NCBI RefSeq assembly: GCF_000209655.1 | Contig: NC_015458.1 | Span: 1,922,001-1,986,000, forward strand | Length of the DNA: 64,000 bases | Source: Pusillimonas sp. T7-7 | Lineage (GTDB): Bacteria > Pseudomonadota > Gammaproteobacteria > Burkholderiales > Burkholderiaceae_B | Direction: 5' to 3' | Shown here: one piece after another, positions 16,883 to 25,675 of the stretch | Position numbering within the stretch: the first letter of the stretch is position 1 | Layout of the letters: each line of letters starts with the position of its first letter | Translations under genes and position numbers: made by a program | The notes under the pieces: model-generated | What the model was told of the DNA's origin: nothing | Database searches by the model: none | Seen by the model: only the letters and a program-made list of their open reading frames with translations

Positions 16883-17564
16883 CGGTGTTTCCTGATTCGT
16901 TAGTGTCGGTCACCGCCTCGGCAGGCTCTTTAGCCAAGCGACTAGGGGCCAGGCGGCTGGCGGCCCATTCGGCCTCTTCAGCAGAAAGCACGGTATAGGT
17001 GCGATCCAGGCCTTGCAAATAGGCCACCAGGTCCAGGGCCTCGGGTTTGGCGACCACGACCTTACCTTCTTCCACCGCTCCCGGCGGCAAGGAAACCACG
17101 CGTTCGCCCTTAGCTACGGAGCCGGGGTCTTTCACCTCAAACATATAGCGATAAGCAGGCATCACGCTACCTGGAACATAAGCACGCGGCTGGAACAAAT
17201 GCCCCAAATGCCAGTCGGCGCTAGGCTGACGCGCACCAATATTAAACAGGTCAGGGCCGGTGCGCATGGTGCCGAGTAAAGGTGGATTGTCGTAATGGTA
17301 GTCGGCGGCCACCGACGCGCGCCCCCAGCCACGGCTGGCGTCGGCTATGCCGGCGCCCGTGGTGCTAGGCTGCTGGGTATGACAGGCAATACACGCGTTA
17401 GCGATATAGACCTCGCGACCGCGTAGCTGCTCACTGGTATAGGGAGCGAGCGCTTCGGGCGCAGGCACATCTTTAAGCTGCATAAAAGGCACGACAATCA
17501 TTGCCGCCGTCGCTAGAGACAGCGTCACCATCGCACCTACTATAAGTTTACGTTCGTTTTCCAT
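16860..17564 (-). CDS. ccoO: cbb3-type oxidase subunit II (CcoO/FixO)
   Basis: A 234-residue membrane-anchored monohaem cytochrome c. An N-terminal helix (residues 7-28) is followed by the FixO domain with the haem motif NACIACHTQQP near residue 60 and the methionine ligand in PGSVMPAYRYMF. It passes electrons to the catalytic subunit. It lies 5 bases after ccoN. The C-terminal tail is acidic and runs into the next gene. The family call is firm; the precise oxidase subtype is divergent from classical cbb3. Confidence 0.88.
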   Translation of the reverse strand: MENERKLIVGAMVTLSLATAAMIVVPFMQLKDVPAPEALAPYTSEQLRGREVYIANACIACHTQQPSTTGAGIADASRGWGRASVAADYHYDNPPLLGTMRTGPDLFNIGARQPSADWHLGHLFQPRAYVPGSVMPAYRYMFEVKDPGSVAKGERVVSLPPGAVEEGKVVVAKPEALDLVAYLQGLDRTYTVLSAEEAEWAASRLAPSRLAKEPAEAVTDTNESGNTDETKTNP

Positions 17565-17569
17565 ATCTA

Positions 17570-19219
17570 TCAGGCAGTAATCTGTTGAGGGGCTGGGGCT
17601 GGAGCCGGTACTGAGGACGGCACAGAGCTGGAGCGTATGATCATCAGGGCCAAATGGTAGGCAAAGATCAAATGACCCAGAGTCATCATGGCACCGCCGA
17701 TCGAACGACCTTTAAGCCACGGCAAGGTCACGGCAACCGAGTCCATGAAGGGACGCGCAGGATCAAGCAAAACCAAGCCTTGCAAGATGCCGCCAATGCT
17801 AAGCGTAATGATGTAGATCGAAAAACCGGCGACAACCAGCCAGAAGTGCCAGGAAATCAGAGCTGGTTTAGGCCACGGCATATTGACTACGCGGGGCATG
17901 GCGAAATAAATTCCGCCAAAAATCACCATCGATACAAAACCATACATGCCTAAATGGGCATGAGCGACGGTGAAGTGCGTGAAGTGAGTAACGGCGTTCA
18001 AAGAGCGCAATGCTTCGAGCGACCCTTGCACTGATGCCACGGTATACATGCAGGCGCCGAAAAAGATGAAACGCAATACGGGCGAGTGCTTCAGAGCGCT
18101 GAAATACCCCTTGAGCGTCAAGTGCTGATTAATAGAAAACGCCAGCACCGGAATGATCATCATGACACTCTGGACAATGGACAAGGTGATGAGCCATTCA
18201 GGGATTGGGCCACCAATCAGGTGATGCGCGCCGACCTGTCCATAAAAGAACGCCAAGGTCCAGAATCCCAGCAAGGACAAGTTATACGAGCGCACCGGAC
18301 GCCCAATGATTTTAGGAAGCAGGTAGTAAATAATGGCGATGGACATCGGCGTGTAGAACAAACCCAATACACTATGTCCGTACCACCAGTTCATGGTCGC
18401 CTGCTCGACGCCGAAGTGCACGCCTGGGATCTTGGCCACAATATACAGAATCGGGAACCAGAACAGCGCCGCGCCCATATACCAAACCGAAACGTACAAA
18501 TGATGGACTTTACGCCGCGGCAGCATGAATACCAGGGGCAAGCCAATCAGCATGCCGCCTATGGCAAACAAGCTGCCGATTTGCCAGGGAATTTCAAGCC
18601 ACTCCATACCGGCGCTAATGCCTACTGCAAGACCACCCAGACCGGCGATTAACCCGCCGTTCCAGAGAGCGGCGCCCAGAATTACCAGACGCCCACCTTG
18701 CAATGGCGTATGAAGCAAGCGCGGCAACAGCCAAATAGCCAACCCGAGCAGGCCCATGGGCGCCCAGCCATACGCCACGCCATTCAGGTGAATGGTTCGC
18801 AATCGGCCAAACGTGAGCCAGGCGGTATCGGTCAACAAATCGGGCGCATGCAGTTTGACCGATGCGAGCAAGCCGGCGGCCGATGCCACTACCAGCCAGA
18901 CGGCAGCACAGGCAAAAAGTACGTAGGCGGGAAGAGCGCTTGAACGATCGGCGGCTTCACGAGCGGCGATTTCGGTGGGAGAAACGCCCTCTTGCGACAC
19001 ACTGTCACGTTCGTTCGCGTTGGTGACACCTTGTAAACTGCGGCGTTGTTGAGCAGTGGCGGACGGCTCTTCGGTCTGGCCAATTTCGTCTTTTGAAAAT
19101 ATAGAACGTGCACCGCTAGATGTCGCATCGAACAGGCCTTTGCGCATCGACCAGATGAAGGCAAACAGCCCTACGATAGACAAGATAAAAGTAGCCAATA
19201 ATAAGGCTGTCGGGTTCAT
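17570..19219 (-). CDS. ccoN: cbb3-type oxidase catalytic subunit with CcoS-like N-terminal fusion
   Basis: A 549-residue haem-copper oxidase subunit I that reduces O2 to water and pumps protons. About twelve helices carry the conserved histidines, for example WYGHSVLGLFYTP and HFTVAHAHLGMYGF. Unusually the first 55 residues (one helix, then FIWSMRKGLFDA and IFSKDEIG) resemble CcoS, a small cbb3 assembly protein with FFWAVxSGQFDD and a DDE tail. The ATG at 19219 has AAGGAA upstream and decides the start. It is the first gene of the operon. Confidence 0.88.
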   Translation of the reverse strand: MNPTALLLATFILSIVGLFAFIWSMRKGLFDATSSGARSIFSKDEIGQTEEPSATAQQRRSLQGVTNANERDSVSQEGVSPTEIAAREAADRSSALPAYVLFACAAVWLVVASAAGLLASVKLHAPDLLTDTAWLTFGRLRTIHLNGVAYGWAPMGLLGLAIWLLPRLLHTPLQGGRLVILGAALWNGGLIAGLGGLAVGISAGMEWLEIPWQIGSLFAIGGMLIGLPLVFMLPRRKVHHLYVSVWYMGAALFWFPILYIVAKIPGVHFGVEQATMNWWYGHSVLGLFYTPMSIAIIYYLLPKIIGRPVRSYNLSLLGFWTLAFFYGQVGAHHLIGGPIPEWLITLSIVQSVMMIIPVLAFSINQHLTLKGYFSALKHSPVLRFIFFGACMYTVASVQGSLEALRSLNAVTHFTHFTVAHAHLGMYGFVSMVIFGGIYFAMPRVVNMPWPKPALISWHFWLVVAGFSIYIITLSIGGILQGLVLLDPARPFMDSVAVTLPWLKGRSIGGAMMTLGHLIFAYHLALMIIRSSSVPSSVPAPAPAPQQITA

Positions 19220-19322
19220 GAGATTCCTTCTATTTCGGGGATATGGCCACCGTTGATCTTGCAAAAATGAATATCAACAATCAATCTGGCAATCGCAGGC
19301 ATTGAGCCAGTACATCGACACG

Positions 19323-19862
19323 AAGCTGGCAGTAGACGAGCGTTACAGCGGGACTCTCTTTCGAGCTAGAGCGCGCCTAACACGCGCAGCCTGTGCGATC
19401 GAGACAAGGACTCGACGGCTCGGAATGAGATGGACGGTAAGAACGAATCAGCGACGTACCAACTTAGGCTACGTCCGACCACTTGGGCCGCTCGGGCCGT
19501 TCACTGATTGTTGCTAATGGAGGCTGCGAATCAATAAATCGATGCGCCAAGCTGGAGGAAGAAAGGAAGGTGTCTGTATGTGAAACCCCGATTAGAGGCA
19601 CACAGTAAACGTGACACGAATGCACGTTGTGGTCGGCCTTTGCCGTGGTCGATGTATTTTTGTCTTCACCACTGCTTGCATCGACCAGAACCTCTTGTGC
19701 ATCGCCGTAACAGGGAGTGACGCACGCGGATTGCTCCGGCTGGCAATACACGCTCACTACCCCCCAAGAGGCTTGGAGCGGAAGCATGACGAGTATAAAG
19801 AGGAGAAGCAGTTTTTTCATCGCGTGAAAGATTGTACTGGCTAGGGGCTTGGACCGCAAACT
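19323..19862. repeat. Direct repeat, copy A (czcI-like unit)
   Basis: About 540 bases are repeated at 36244-36782 in the same orientation, at roughly nine identical bases in ten by eye. Each copy holds a whole czcI-like gene and about 140 bases beyond its stop. The repeats bound a 16.4-kb segment carrying lnt, pbrA, lspA and the ccm operon. Confidence 0.85.
19464..19820 (-). CDS. CzcI-like small periplasmic metal-resistance protein, copy A
   Basis: A 118-residue protein with a Sec signal (MKKLLLLFILVMLPLQASWG), two cysteines in VYCQPEQSACVTPCYG, a Cys-His segment (VHSCHVYCVP) and a C-terminal RPERPKWSDVA. It resembles CzcI, a periplasmic protein encoded before czcCBA efflux genes. No efflux gene follows: the bases after the stop have no long frame. 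A second copy lies at 36386-36739. The start at 19820 begins the signal peptide. Confidence 0.7.
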   Translation of the reverse strand: MKKLLLLFILVMLPLQASWGVVSVYCQPEQSACVTPCYGDAQEVLVDASSGEDKNTSTTAKADHNVHSCHVYCVPLIGVSHTDTFLSSSSLAHRFIDSQPPLATISERPERPKWSDVA

Positions 19863-20106
19863 CCATATGGGTGTGGGTATGGTTTTTCCCACGGAATCAA
19901 TAACGATTTGAGCCTCGTGGTAATAGCCGCCCTAGGTCGAGACTTTCGTGTCGCGAGCACTACTTTTCTCCCCCCGTCAACTTGACGCGTGGCAGTATAG
20001 TTCAAGGCAAGCAGGATGCTGCTTCTCAGCACGAACTTGGACACAGTCCTGCCAGAGGATGTCGACATTGATGTGTCAGGGACGTACGGCAATGTCGGGG
20101 GAACCA

Positions 20107-21678
20107 TCATTGGCTAGGACCAATCGCTCGGCTGCCTGGTCTAGTTCGAACCCGGGCGAGCCTGCCGCCGATTGCGGCCATACCGATTAGACCAAACAGA
20201 ACGCCTAAAATAGGCCAGTTGCCCGCGAAGTTATAGGGTGTTCGGCCTTTATATCCTTGAACCGTCCCGGTAAGAGCCCCTCTTTCGAATCCGGCAATTT
20301 GTTTCACGAGTCGTCCTTTCGCATCAATGATTGCGGTCGGCCCTGTATTCGTTGCAAGCAGCATATACCGTCCATTTTCCATGGCTCGCATTTGGCTGAT
20401 TTCGACAAACTGTGCAGGAGCAAGTGAACGACCAAACCACGCCAAGTTGCTCAAATTCAGCAGTAAGGTCGCATCGGCGGCCGGCCCAATAATTTCTTCG
20501 CCAAACACATTCTCAAAACAGATATTGACCGCAATGCGCTGTCCCGCCATCTGCATGACTGGCTGCTCTGATGCGCCGGCTGAAAAGTTGGCCATCGGAA
20601 TTTGAAGGACTTCGGGAATCCAGGAAAACAGCGTTACAAAAGGGATGAATTCACCGAACGGCACCAAATGTTGCTTACGATACCGTTGAGGCGGCACATT
20701 ACCAATACTTACCGCACTGTTAAATTGCAAAGTGCCGCTTGCTTCACCTGGAATTTGTTCGGGCACGCCAAAAATAATATCGCCTCCATTTTCGAGCGCA
20801 ATCGTTGCTAATTCGTCGCCGAACCATGCTGGAATTTGGTTGAAAAACATCGGCGCTGCCGTCTCCGGCAGGACAATTAGCTGGGTTTTCGAGGATCGAG
20901 CCAATTGAACATAGTTTCTTAATGTATTTTCAGTTTCATCCGCACGCCATTTTTTGTCTTGCGGCACATTCCCCTGAAGTAAGGACACAGAGACAGGCGC
21001 CCCCACGGGCTGCGACCAATCCAATTGCTGAAGTCCCCAGCCAGCGGCCCAGATGCTTCCGAGAAGGCCTAATTTTAGCCAAGCACGGGTGGGATGTACC
21101 ATGCAGGACACCAGCGTCGTCGCACTAAGAGCCACAACAAAGGAAACCCCGTATACACCAAACACCGGGGCATACCCAGACAACGGGCTAGTAAAACCTT
21201 GTGTATATCCAGATGCTAGCCAAGGGAAGCCACCAAAAAGCACACCACGTAGCCACTCGCACGTCACCCAAACAGGGGCCAGAACCCAAACACCCTGCAT
21301 TTTACGGATAAGGCGGCTTCCCACAAAACCAAATAATGCGGGGAAAAGAGCTAGCACCGCGCAAAACAATAACGTTGCGAGCGCAGCGGATGACGCAGAC
21401 ATGCCTCCGTAGGTGTGGAGACTCACGTAAATCCAATTCACTCCTGCACCGAAGATACCTACCCCAAACATAAACCCGACAAGCGTGGGGTTAAGCGTCC
21501 AGCGCGTTTGGGACAGCAAACCGAAAAGACCCGCGAAGGTCAAAATCGATACCCATGCCAGATTAAACGGTGCAAAGGCCAATACCGATAACACGCCTAA
21601 TAAAAAGGAGCCTAGATAAAGGCCTACGTGTATTGGAATACTACATTGCCGATAAGACCGACGCGCTGACTTGATCAT
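20107..21678 (-). CDS. lnt: Apolipoprotein N-acyltransferase (accessory Lnt)
   Basis: A 523-residue inner-membrane enzyme that adds the third acyl chain to the N-terminal cysteine of lipoproteins. An N-terminal set of about seven helices is followed by a periplasmic nitrilase-fold domain. The catalytic triad is visible: Glu in LIVLPETAAPMF (near 267), Lys in RKQHLVPFGEF (near 334) and Cys in AVNICFENVFGEE (near 385). Length is normal. Its presence in a metal island, near lspA, suggests an extra lipoprotein-processing set; the housekeeping copy should lie elsewhere. Confidence 0.92.
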   Translation of the reverse strand: MIKSARRSYRQCSIPIHVGLYLGSFLLGVLSVLAFAPFNLAWVSILTFAGLFGLLSQTRWTLNPTLVGFMFGVGIFGAGVNWIYVSLHTYGGMSASSAALATLLFCAVLALFPALFGFVGSRLIRKMQGVWVLAPVWVTCEWLRGVLFGGFPWLASGYTQGFTSPLSGYAPVFGVYGVSFVVALSATTLVSCMVHPTRAWLKLGLLGSIWAAGWGLQQLDWSQPVGAPVSVSLLQGNVPQDKKWRADETENTLRNYVQLARSSKTQLIVLPETAAPMFFNQIPAWFGDELATIALENGGDIIFGVPEQIPGEASGTLQFNSAVSIGNVPPQRYRKQHLVPFGEFIPFVTLFSWIPEVLQIPMANFSAGASEQPVMQMAGQRIAVNICFENVFGEEIIGPAADATLLLNLSNLAWFGRSLAPAQFVEISQMRAMENGRYMLLATNTGPTAIIDAKGRLVKQIAGFERGALTGTVQGYKGRTPYNFAGNWPILGVLFGLIGMAAIGGRLARVRTRPGSRAIGPSQ

Positions 21679-21768
21679 GGAGTCACACTGATCCTGGACA
21701 TAAGGTCTTTGAAAATTAGACTTTACCTTCTACGGAAAAGCGGCCTGAATTAGCGATGCCGCTGCTAT

Positions 21769-21842
21769 TGGTGGAGAGGGGAAGAGTCGAACTCCCGACC
21801 TCGTCATTGAAAGACGCACTCTGGCCTCTGAGCTACCTCTCC
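21769..21842 (-). tRNA. tRNA-like gene with apparent UCA anticodon
   Basis: The 74 bases fold as a cloverleaf. The acceptor GGAGAGG pairs with CCTCTCC, followed by A and an encoded CCA. The D arm is GCTC/GAGT. A canonical T arm GGGAG-TTCGACT-CTTCC is present. The anticodon arm is GCGTC-TTTCAAT-GACGA, with a G-A mismatch at its base, giving anticodon UCA with U33 and A37. Base 26 appears absent and the variable loop has 4 bases. A UCA anticodon would read UGA. It may be a suppressor-type, degenerate or mobile-element tRNA. Confidence 0.6.
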
Positions 21843-21920
21843 AAGTCAGCAGCATTCTAGCAATTACTACCCCCGCTAGTTGACGCGACGGCGATAGATG
21901 ACAAGAGAATCAAAAAACAC

Positions 21921-21951
21921 TTGACCCTAAAGCCACTGTAGGGTTTCTAAT
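21921..21951 (+). promoter_or_regulatory. CadR/PbrR-controlled promoter of the P-type ATPase
   Basis: TTGACC (-35, 21921-21926) and TCTAAT (-10, 21946-21951) are spaced by 19 bases, as in MerR-family promoters. The dyad ACCCTA...TAGGGT covers the spacer and matches the known PbrR-type site layout. The same pattern precedes the MerR-type gene at 14480-14890. Confidence 0.78.
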
Positions 21952-21974
21952 AGCGGCATCAAAGGAAATCCACT

Positions 21975-24275
21975 ATGAAAAATCCTCAGCCAACCGTCGA
22001 CAAAACGACCGCATCGTGTTGCGATCACGCACACGGCCACAGTAGCCAACCCACAGAGCCGCCGCAGATGCCACAAAAAAGCGGTTCCGCGACTGCCTAT
22101 CGCATTGCCACCATGGACTGCTCCGCTGAAGAGTCTGAAATCCGTCGCGCGCTCGAACCAGTTACTGGTATCCGTAGCTTGGGCTTTCAGCTTGGCGCGC
22201 GCACATTGGTTATCGATGCACCAACTGACGTGTTGCCGTTGGCTTTGACCGCGATACGTAAAATCGGTTTTGATCCGAAAGAAATATCAAAACCAGGCGA
22301 GAGTGGTGAAATCTCCGGGCCGCATAGCGACCAGGAACACGGATTTTCGAGCGGCATTACCCGCTTGGTTTTTGCGCTCGTTTTTGCCTTCGGAGCGGAG
22401 AGTCTTTCGTTTCTCGCTCCCGACACCCAGCCGTGGCAAATCGCTGGAATGGCGATAGCCGTTATCGGGATTTGGCTGGCCGGACTCGATACTTACATGA
22501 AGGGCTTTTTTGCTCTTCGCCACGGCAGGCTTAACATTAACGCCTTGATGACCGTCGCAGTCACAGGAGCCTTCTTAATCGGCCAATGGGCTGAAGCGGC
22601 CATGGTCATGGCCTTGTATGCTATCGCTGAATTAATCGAAGCTCGCGCCGTGGATCGGGCACGAAATGCGATTAAGGGTCTTCTGGACCTTGCGCCAGAA
22701 ACGGCCGAGGTTCGCCAGCCTGACGGCATTTGGCAGGTAATGCTAGCTGGGGAGATTACGCTCGGGTCAATCGTGCGTATCAAACCAGGTGAACGGGTGG
22801 CCTTAGACGGCACCGTCACGGCGGGAGCAAGTGCGATCAATCAAGCACCTGTGACAGGCGAAAGCATCCCCGTTGAAAAAGCCATCGGTGACCCGGTGTT
22901 TGCCGGCACCATTAATGAGTCTGGCTCTCTGGAGTTTGAGGTCACCGCTGTGGCGAGCGATTCGACGCTGGCCCGAATCATTCATGCCGTGGAGCAGGCG
23001 CAGGGCAGCCGTGCGCCAACGCAACGCTTTGTGGACAAGTTTGCCGCCATCTATACACCAGCTGTTTTTATCATAGCGTTGGCGGTGGCGCTGGCCGGCC
23101 CCCTACTCTTCGATTGGACTTGGCTGCAAGCTGCTTATAAAGCATTGGTCTTACTGGTCATTGCTTGCCCGTGCGCGCTGGTCATCTCCACGCCCGTGAC
23201 AGTTGTCAGCGGCTTGGCTGCGGCCGCGCGCCGAGGAATCCTAATCAAGGGTGGCACTTATCTCGAAGAGGCTCGCAAACTCAAAGCCGTGGCATTAGAT
23301 AAAACAGGCACGATAACCGCAGGCAAGCCAGAGTTGGTCGAATGGGAAATCATCTCCCCTATTGTTTCAAAAGAACGCGTAGCCGCGATGGCGGCAAGCC
23401 TGGCCAGTCGTTCCGACCACCCCGTATCCAAAGCTATTGCCGCAGGATTGAACCTGCCCGTCAATGACGTTGATGGCTTTGAAGCGCTTCCCGGGCGTGG
23501 TGTCAAAGGTGTAGTGGCGGGCGAGGACTGCGTGTTAGGCAACCATCGCTTGATCGAGGAGCGTGACCAATGCAGTGCCGAACTGGAAGCACTGCTTAAG
23601 ATTCATGAAGAGACCGGGCGAACCGTTACGCTGTTTGCCTCCAACGAGGCCGTGCTAGCTCTTTTTGCCGTTGCCGACACGATTAAAGAAACCTCGCGAG
23701 CTGCTATTGCTGATCTGAAGGCGCTTGGGGTCACACCCGTTATGCTAACGGGCGACAATGATGCAACAGCAAAAACCATCGGCCACCAAGCAGGTATCGA
23801 GGACGTGCGCGGCAATCTCTTACCGCAAGACAAGCTGGCCGCGATTCAAGAAATGCAAAAACACTACGGTTTAACCGGGATGACGGGCGATGGCATCAAC
23901 GATGCGCCAGCACTGGCTCAAGCCGATATCGGTTTTGCCATGGGCGCAGCAGGTACGGATATCGCCCTGGAAGCAGCCGACGTGGTAATTATGAATGATG
24001 ACTTGCATCGCATTGCGACAACAGTGGAGTTATCGCGCAAAACCCACGCAGTGCTATGGCAAAATATAAGCTTCGCAATCGGCATCAAGGTCGTGTTTTT
24101 CTACCTCGCCATTTTTAGCGGGGCGACTATGTGGATGGCCGTCTTTGCAGATATGGGTGCCAGCTTACTGGTTGTGGCTAATGGTCTGCGTTTATTGCGT
24201 AGCGGCAATAAAGCAAGAGCGCACTCAGCCGGCTCAGAAACGCGCCAGACCGATTACGAACACTCAACAGGTTAG
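21975..24275 (+). CDS. pbrA: Pb/Cd/Zn-exporting P-type ATPase (PbrA/CadA-like)
   Basis: A 766-residue P1B ATPase that exports soft divalent cations from the cytoplasm. A His/Cys-rich N-terminus (SCCDHAHGHSS) precedes an HMA-like domain with MDCSAEESEIRRAL. Eight helices include the CPC motif (ACPCALVIST) typical of Zn/Cd/Pb pumps. The phosphorylation site DKTGT, the HP region (SDHPVSKA), TGDN and MTGDGINDAP are all present, so it should be active. The PbrR-type promoter and the lspA gene 8 bases downstream mirror pbr lead-resistance operons. Confidence 0.92.
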   Translation: MKNPQPTVDKTTASCCDHAHGHSSQPTEPPQMPQKSGSATAYRIATMDCSAEESEIRRALEPVTGIRSLGFQLGARTLVIDAPTDVLPLALTAIRKIGFDPKEISKPGESGEISGPHSDQEHGFSSGITRLVFALVFAFGAESLSFLAPDTQPWQIAGMAIAVIGIWLAGLDTYMKGFFALRHGRLNINALMTVAVTGAFLIGQWAEAAMVMALYAIAELIEARAVDRARNAIKGLLDLAPETAEVRQPDGIWQVMLAGEITLGSIVRIKPGERVALDGTVTAGASAINQAPVTGESIPVEKAIGDPVFAGTINESGSLEFEVTAVASDSTLARIIHAVEQAQGSRAPTQRFVDKFAAIYTPAVFIIALAVALAGPLLFDWTWLQAAYKALVLLVIACPCALVISTPVTVVSGLAAAARRGILIKGGTYLEEARKLKAVALDKTGTITAGKPELVEWEIISPIVSKERVAAMAASLASRSDHPVSKAIAAGLNLPVNDVDGFEALPGRGVKGVVAGEDCVLGNHRLIEERDQCSAELEALLKIHEETGRTVTLFASNEAVLALFAVADTIKETSRAAIADLKALGVTPVMLTGDNDATAKTIGHQAGIEDVRGNLLPQDKLAAIQEMQKHYGLTGMTGDGINDAPALAQADIGFAMGAAGTDIALEAADVVIMNDDLHRIATTVELSRKTHAVLWQNISFAIGIKVVFFYLAIFSGATMWMAVFADMGASLLVVANGLRLLRSGNKARAHSAGSETRQTDYEHSTG

Positions 24276-24283
24276 AGGCCGGG

Positions 24284-24790
24284 ATGGCGCAACAATTTTC
24301 GTCCCAATCCCGTTGGTGGCTGTGGTGCTTATTAGCATTGAGCTTAGCTGCAATTGATCAAACCATTAAACAGGCGGTTTCAGCCTCCCTCCCACTTCAT
24401 GCGAGTATTCAAATCACGACATGGTTTAACTGGACTCACGTTTTGAACCCTGGCGCCGCCTTTTCTTTTTTGGCTGACGCAAGTGGATGGCAACGGTATT
24501 TCTTCAGCGCTGTGGGGCTGCTGGTGAGCACCATTCTGTTATTCTCGCTGTGGTGCGGAGTCACGAGTCGATTGATAACGGCAGCGTACGTTTCGATCGT
24601 TGCCGGCGCCCTGGGCAATGTCATTGACCGAGTGCGTTTAGGCACTGTCGTAGACTACCTTGATTTTCACTGGGAAGCATGGCACTGGCCGGCCTTCAAT
24701 TTGGCCGATGTGTTAGTGGTCGGTGGCGCTATTTTTCTTGCCCTCTCGTCCTTTACTTTCCCGCGAAACCAAATGAAGCAAGCTACATAA
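24284..24790 (+). CDS. lspA: Lipoprotein signal peptidase LspA of the pbr operon
   Basis: A 168-residue aspartyl signal peptidase with four membrane helices. The catalytic aspartates are in GNVIDRVRLG and FNLADVLVVG, with the conserved NPGAAFSFL. It removes signal peptides of prolipoproteins. It starts 8 bases after pbrA, as in pbr operons where an LspA-like PbrC/PbrB is linked to the lead ATPase and to phosphate release for lead precipitation. The companion undecaprenyl-pyrophosphate phosphatase (PbrB) is absent; an M23 peptidase follows instead. Confidence 0.92.
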   Translation: MAQQFSSQSRWWLWCLLALSLAAIDQTIKQAVSASLPLHASIQITTWFNWTHVLNPGAAFSFLADASGWQRYFFSAVGLLVSTILLFSLWCGVTSRLITAAYVSIVAGALGNVIDRVRLGTVVDYLDFHWEAWHWPAFNLADVLVVGGAIFLALSSFTFPRNQMKQAT

Positions 24791-24890
24791 CCTCTGCAAG
24801 AATCCTATGTTTCCGCGCTATTAACTCATCAGATGTTCCCATTGCACGTTGCACAAAAGCACAATCAACTACTAATAAATACCCAAACTC

Positions 24891-25532
24891 ATGTCCTGGA
24901 ATAACGCATTTTTCACAGCGATCACTCAACAACGCTCCTTGCATATTGTAGGGTTAATTCTGTTATCAACAAGCGCTTTTATGGCCCCAATTGCCTTTGC
25001 TGAGGTTTTGAGCTTCTCCGTTATTAATGAGCAATTTCGATTTCCTGAAGCGAACACTACTGCCGAAGTTCCACGAGTAGAGCGGCTTCGCAAAGCATTC
25101 CTCCCTACGCCAATTAAAGGAATCGAAACAAAAATAAGTTCTAATTTTGGCATACGCCTTCATCCTGTTCTGAACAAACCCATAGCTCATAAGGGAGTTG
25201 ACTACTCAGCACCCAAGGGCACACCTATCAGGACAACAGCAGACGGGACTATCGCATTTATTGGACGAAAGAAGGGCTACGGCAAAGTCATTATTATCGA
25301 ACATGCAGCCAATTTTTCCACGCTCTATGCCCATCAAAGTCGGTTCGCTGAAGGCTTAAAAAAAGGCGGTATCGTTCCAAAAGGGAAAACCATCGGATAT
25401 GTAGGATCAACCGGAATGGTGACTGGAAACAACTTGCATTACGAGGTACGGGTGGACGACCAGCCGATTAACCCATTAGAAGTAGATCGACTACTCGTTG
25501 AGAATGAATATTTTTTCGATAACGTAAATTAA
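24891..25532 (+). CDS. Exported M23-family peptidase
   Basis: A 213-residue protein with an N-terminal hydrophobic signal or anchor (about residues 18-38, ending AFAE) and an LytM/M23 domain. Zinc-binding residues are visible as FGIRLHPV and HKGVDYSAP, the catalytic histidine in TLYAHQS, and NNLHYEVRV at the end. Such enzymes cut peptidoglycan cross-bridges or activate amidases. It lies 100 bases after lspA and may be cotranscribed. M23 peptidases recur in betaproteobacterial Pb and copper islands; why is unclear. The domain looks active. Confidence 0.85.
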   Translation: MSWNNAFFTAITQQRSLHIVGLILLSTSAFMAPIAFAEVLSFSVINEQFRFPEANTTAEVPRVERLRKAFLPTPIKGIETKISSNFGIRLHPVLNKPIAHKGVDYSAPKGTPIRTTADGTIAFIGRKKGYGKVIIIEHAANFSTLYAHQSRFAEGLKKGGIVPKGKTIGYVGSTGMVTGNNLHYEVRVDDQPINPLEVDRLLVENEYFFDNVN

Positions 25533-25675
25533 TCCGGTTATGGGATTTTGACCAAACAATGGCCATCTCCAAAAACGCGAATATTCATAATACCATCAGT
25601 TACTTATCCGTTTATCGAGCGCAATATGATACGGTCAAACCCTCTCCCATTTTGGAATTACAGGAAGACACTACT

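Noticed and set aside
18086..18652. A 188-codon plus-strand frame
   Set aside because: It is antisense to ccoN; no start signal and low-complexity composition.
19250..19285. Possible FNR box before ccoN (TTGAT and ATCAA near 19256-19280)
   Set aside because: The half-sites are about 15 bases apart instead of 4, so they do not form an FNR site.
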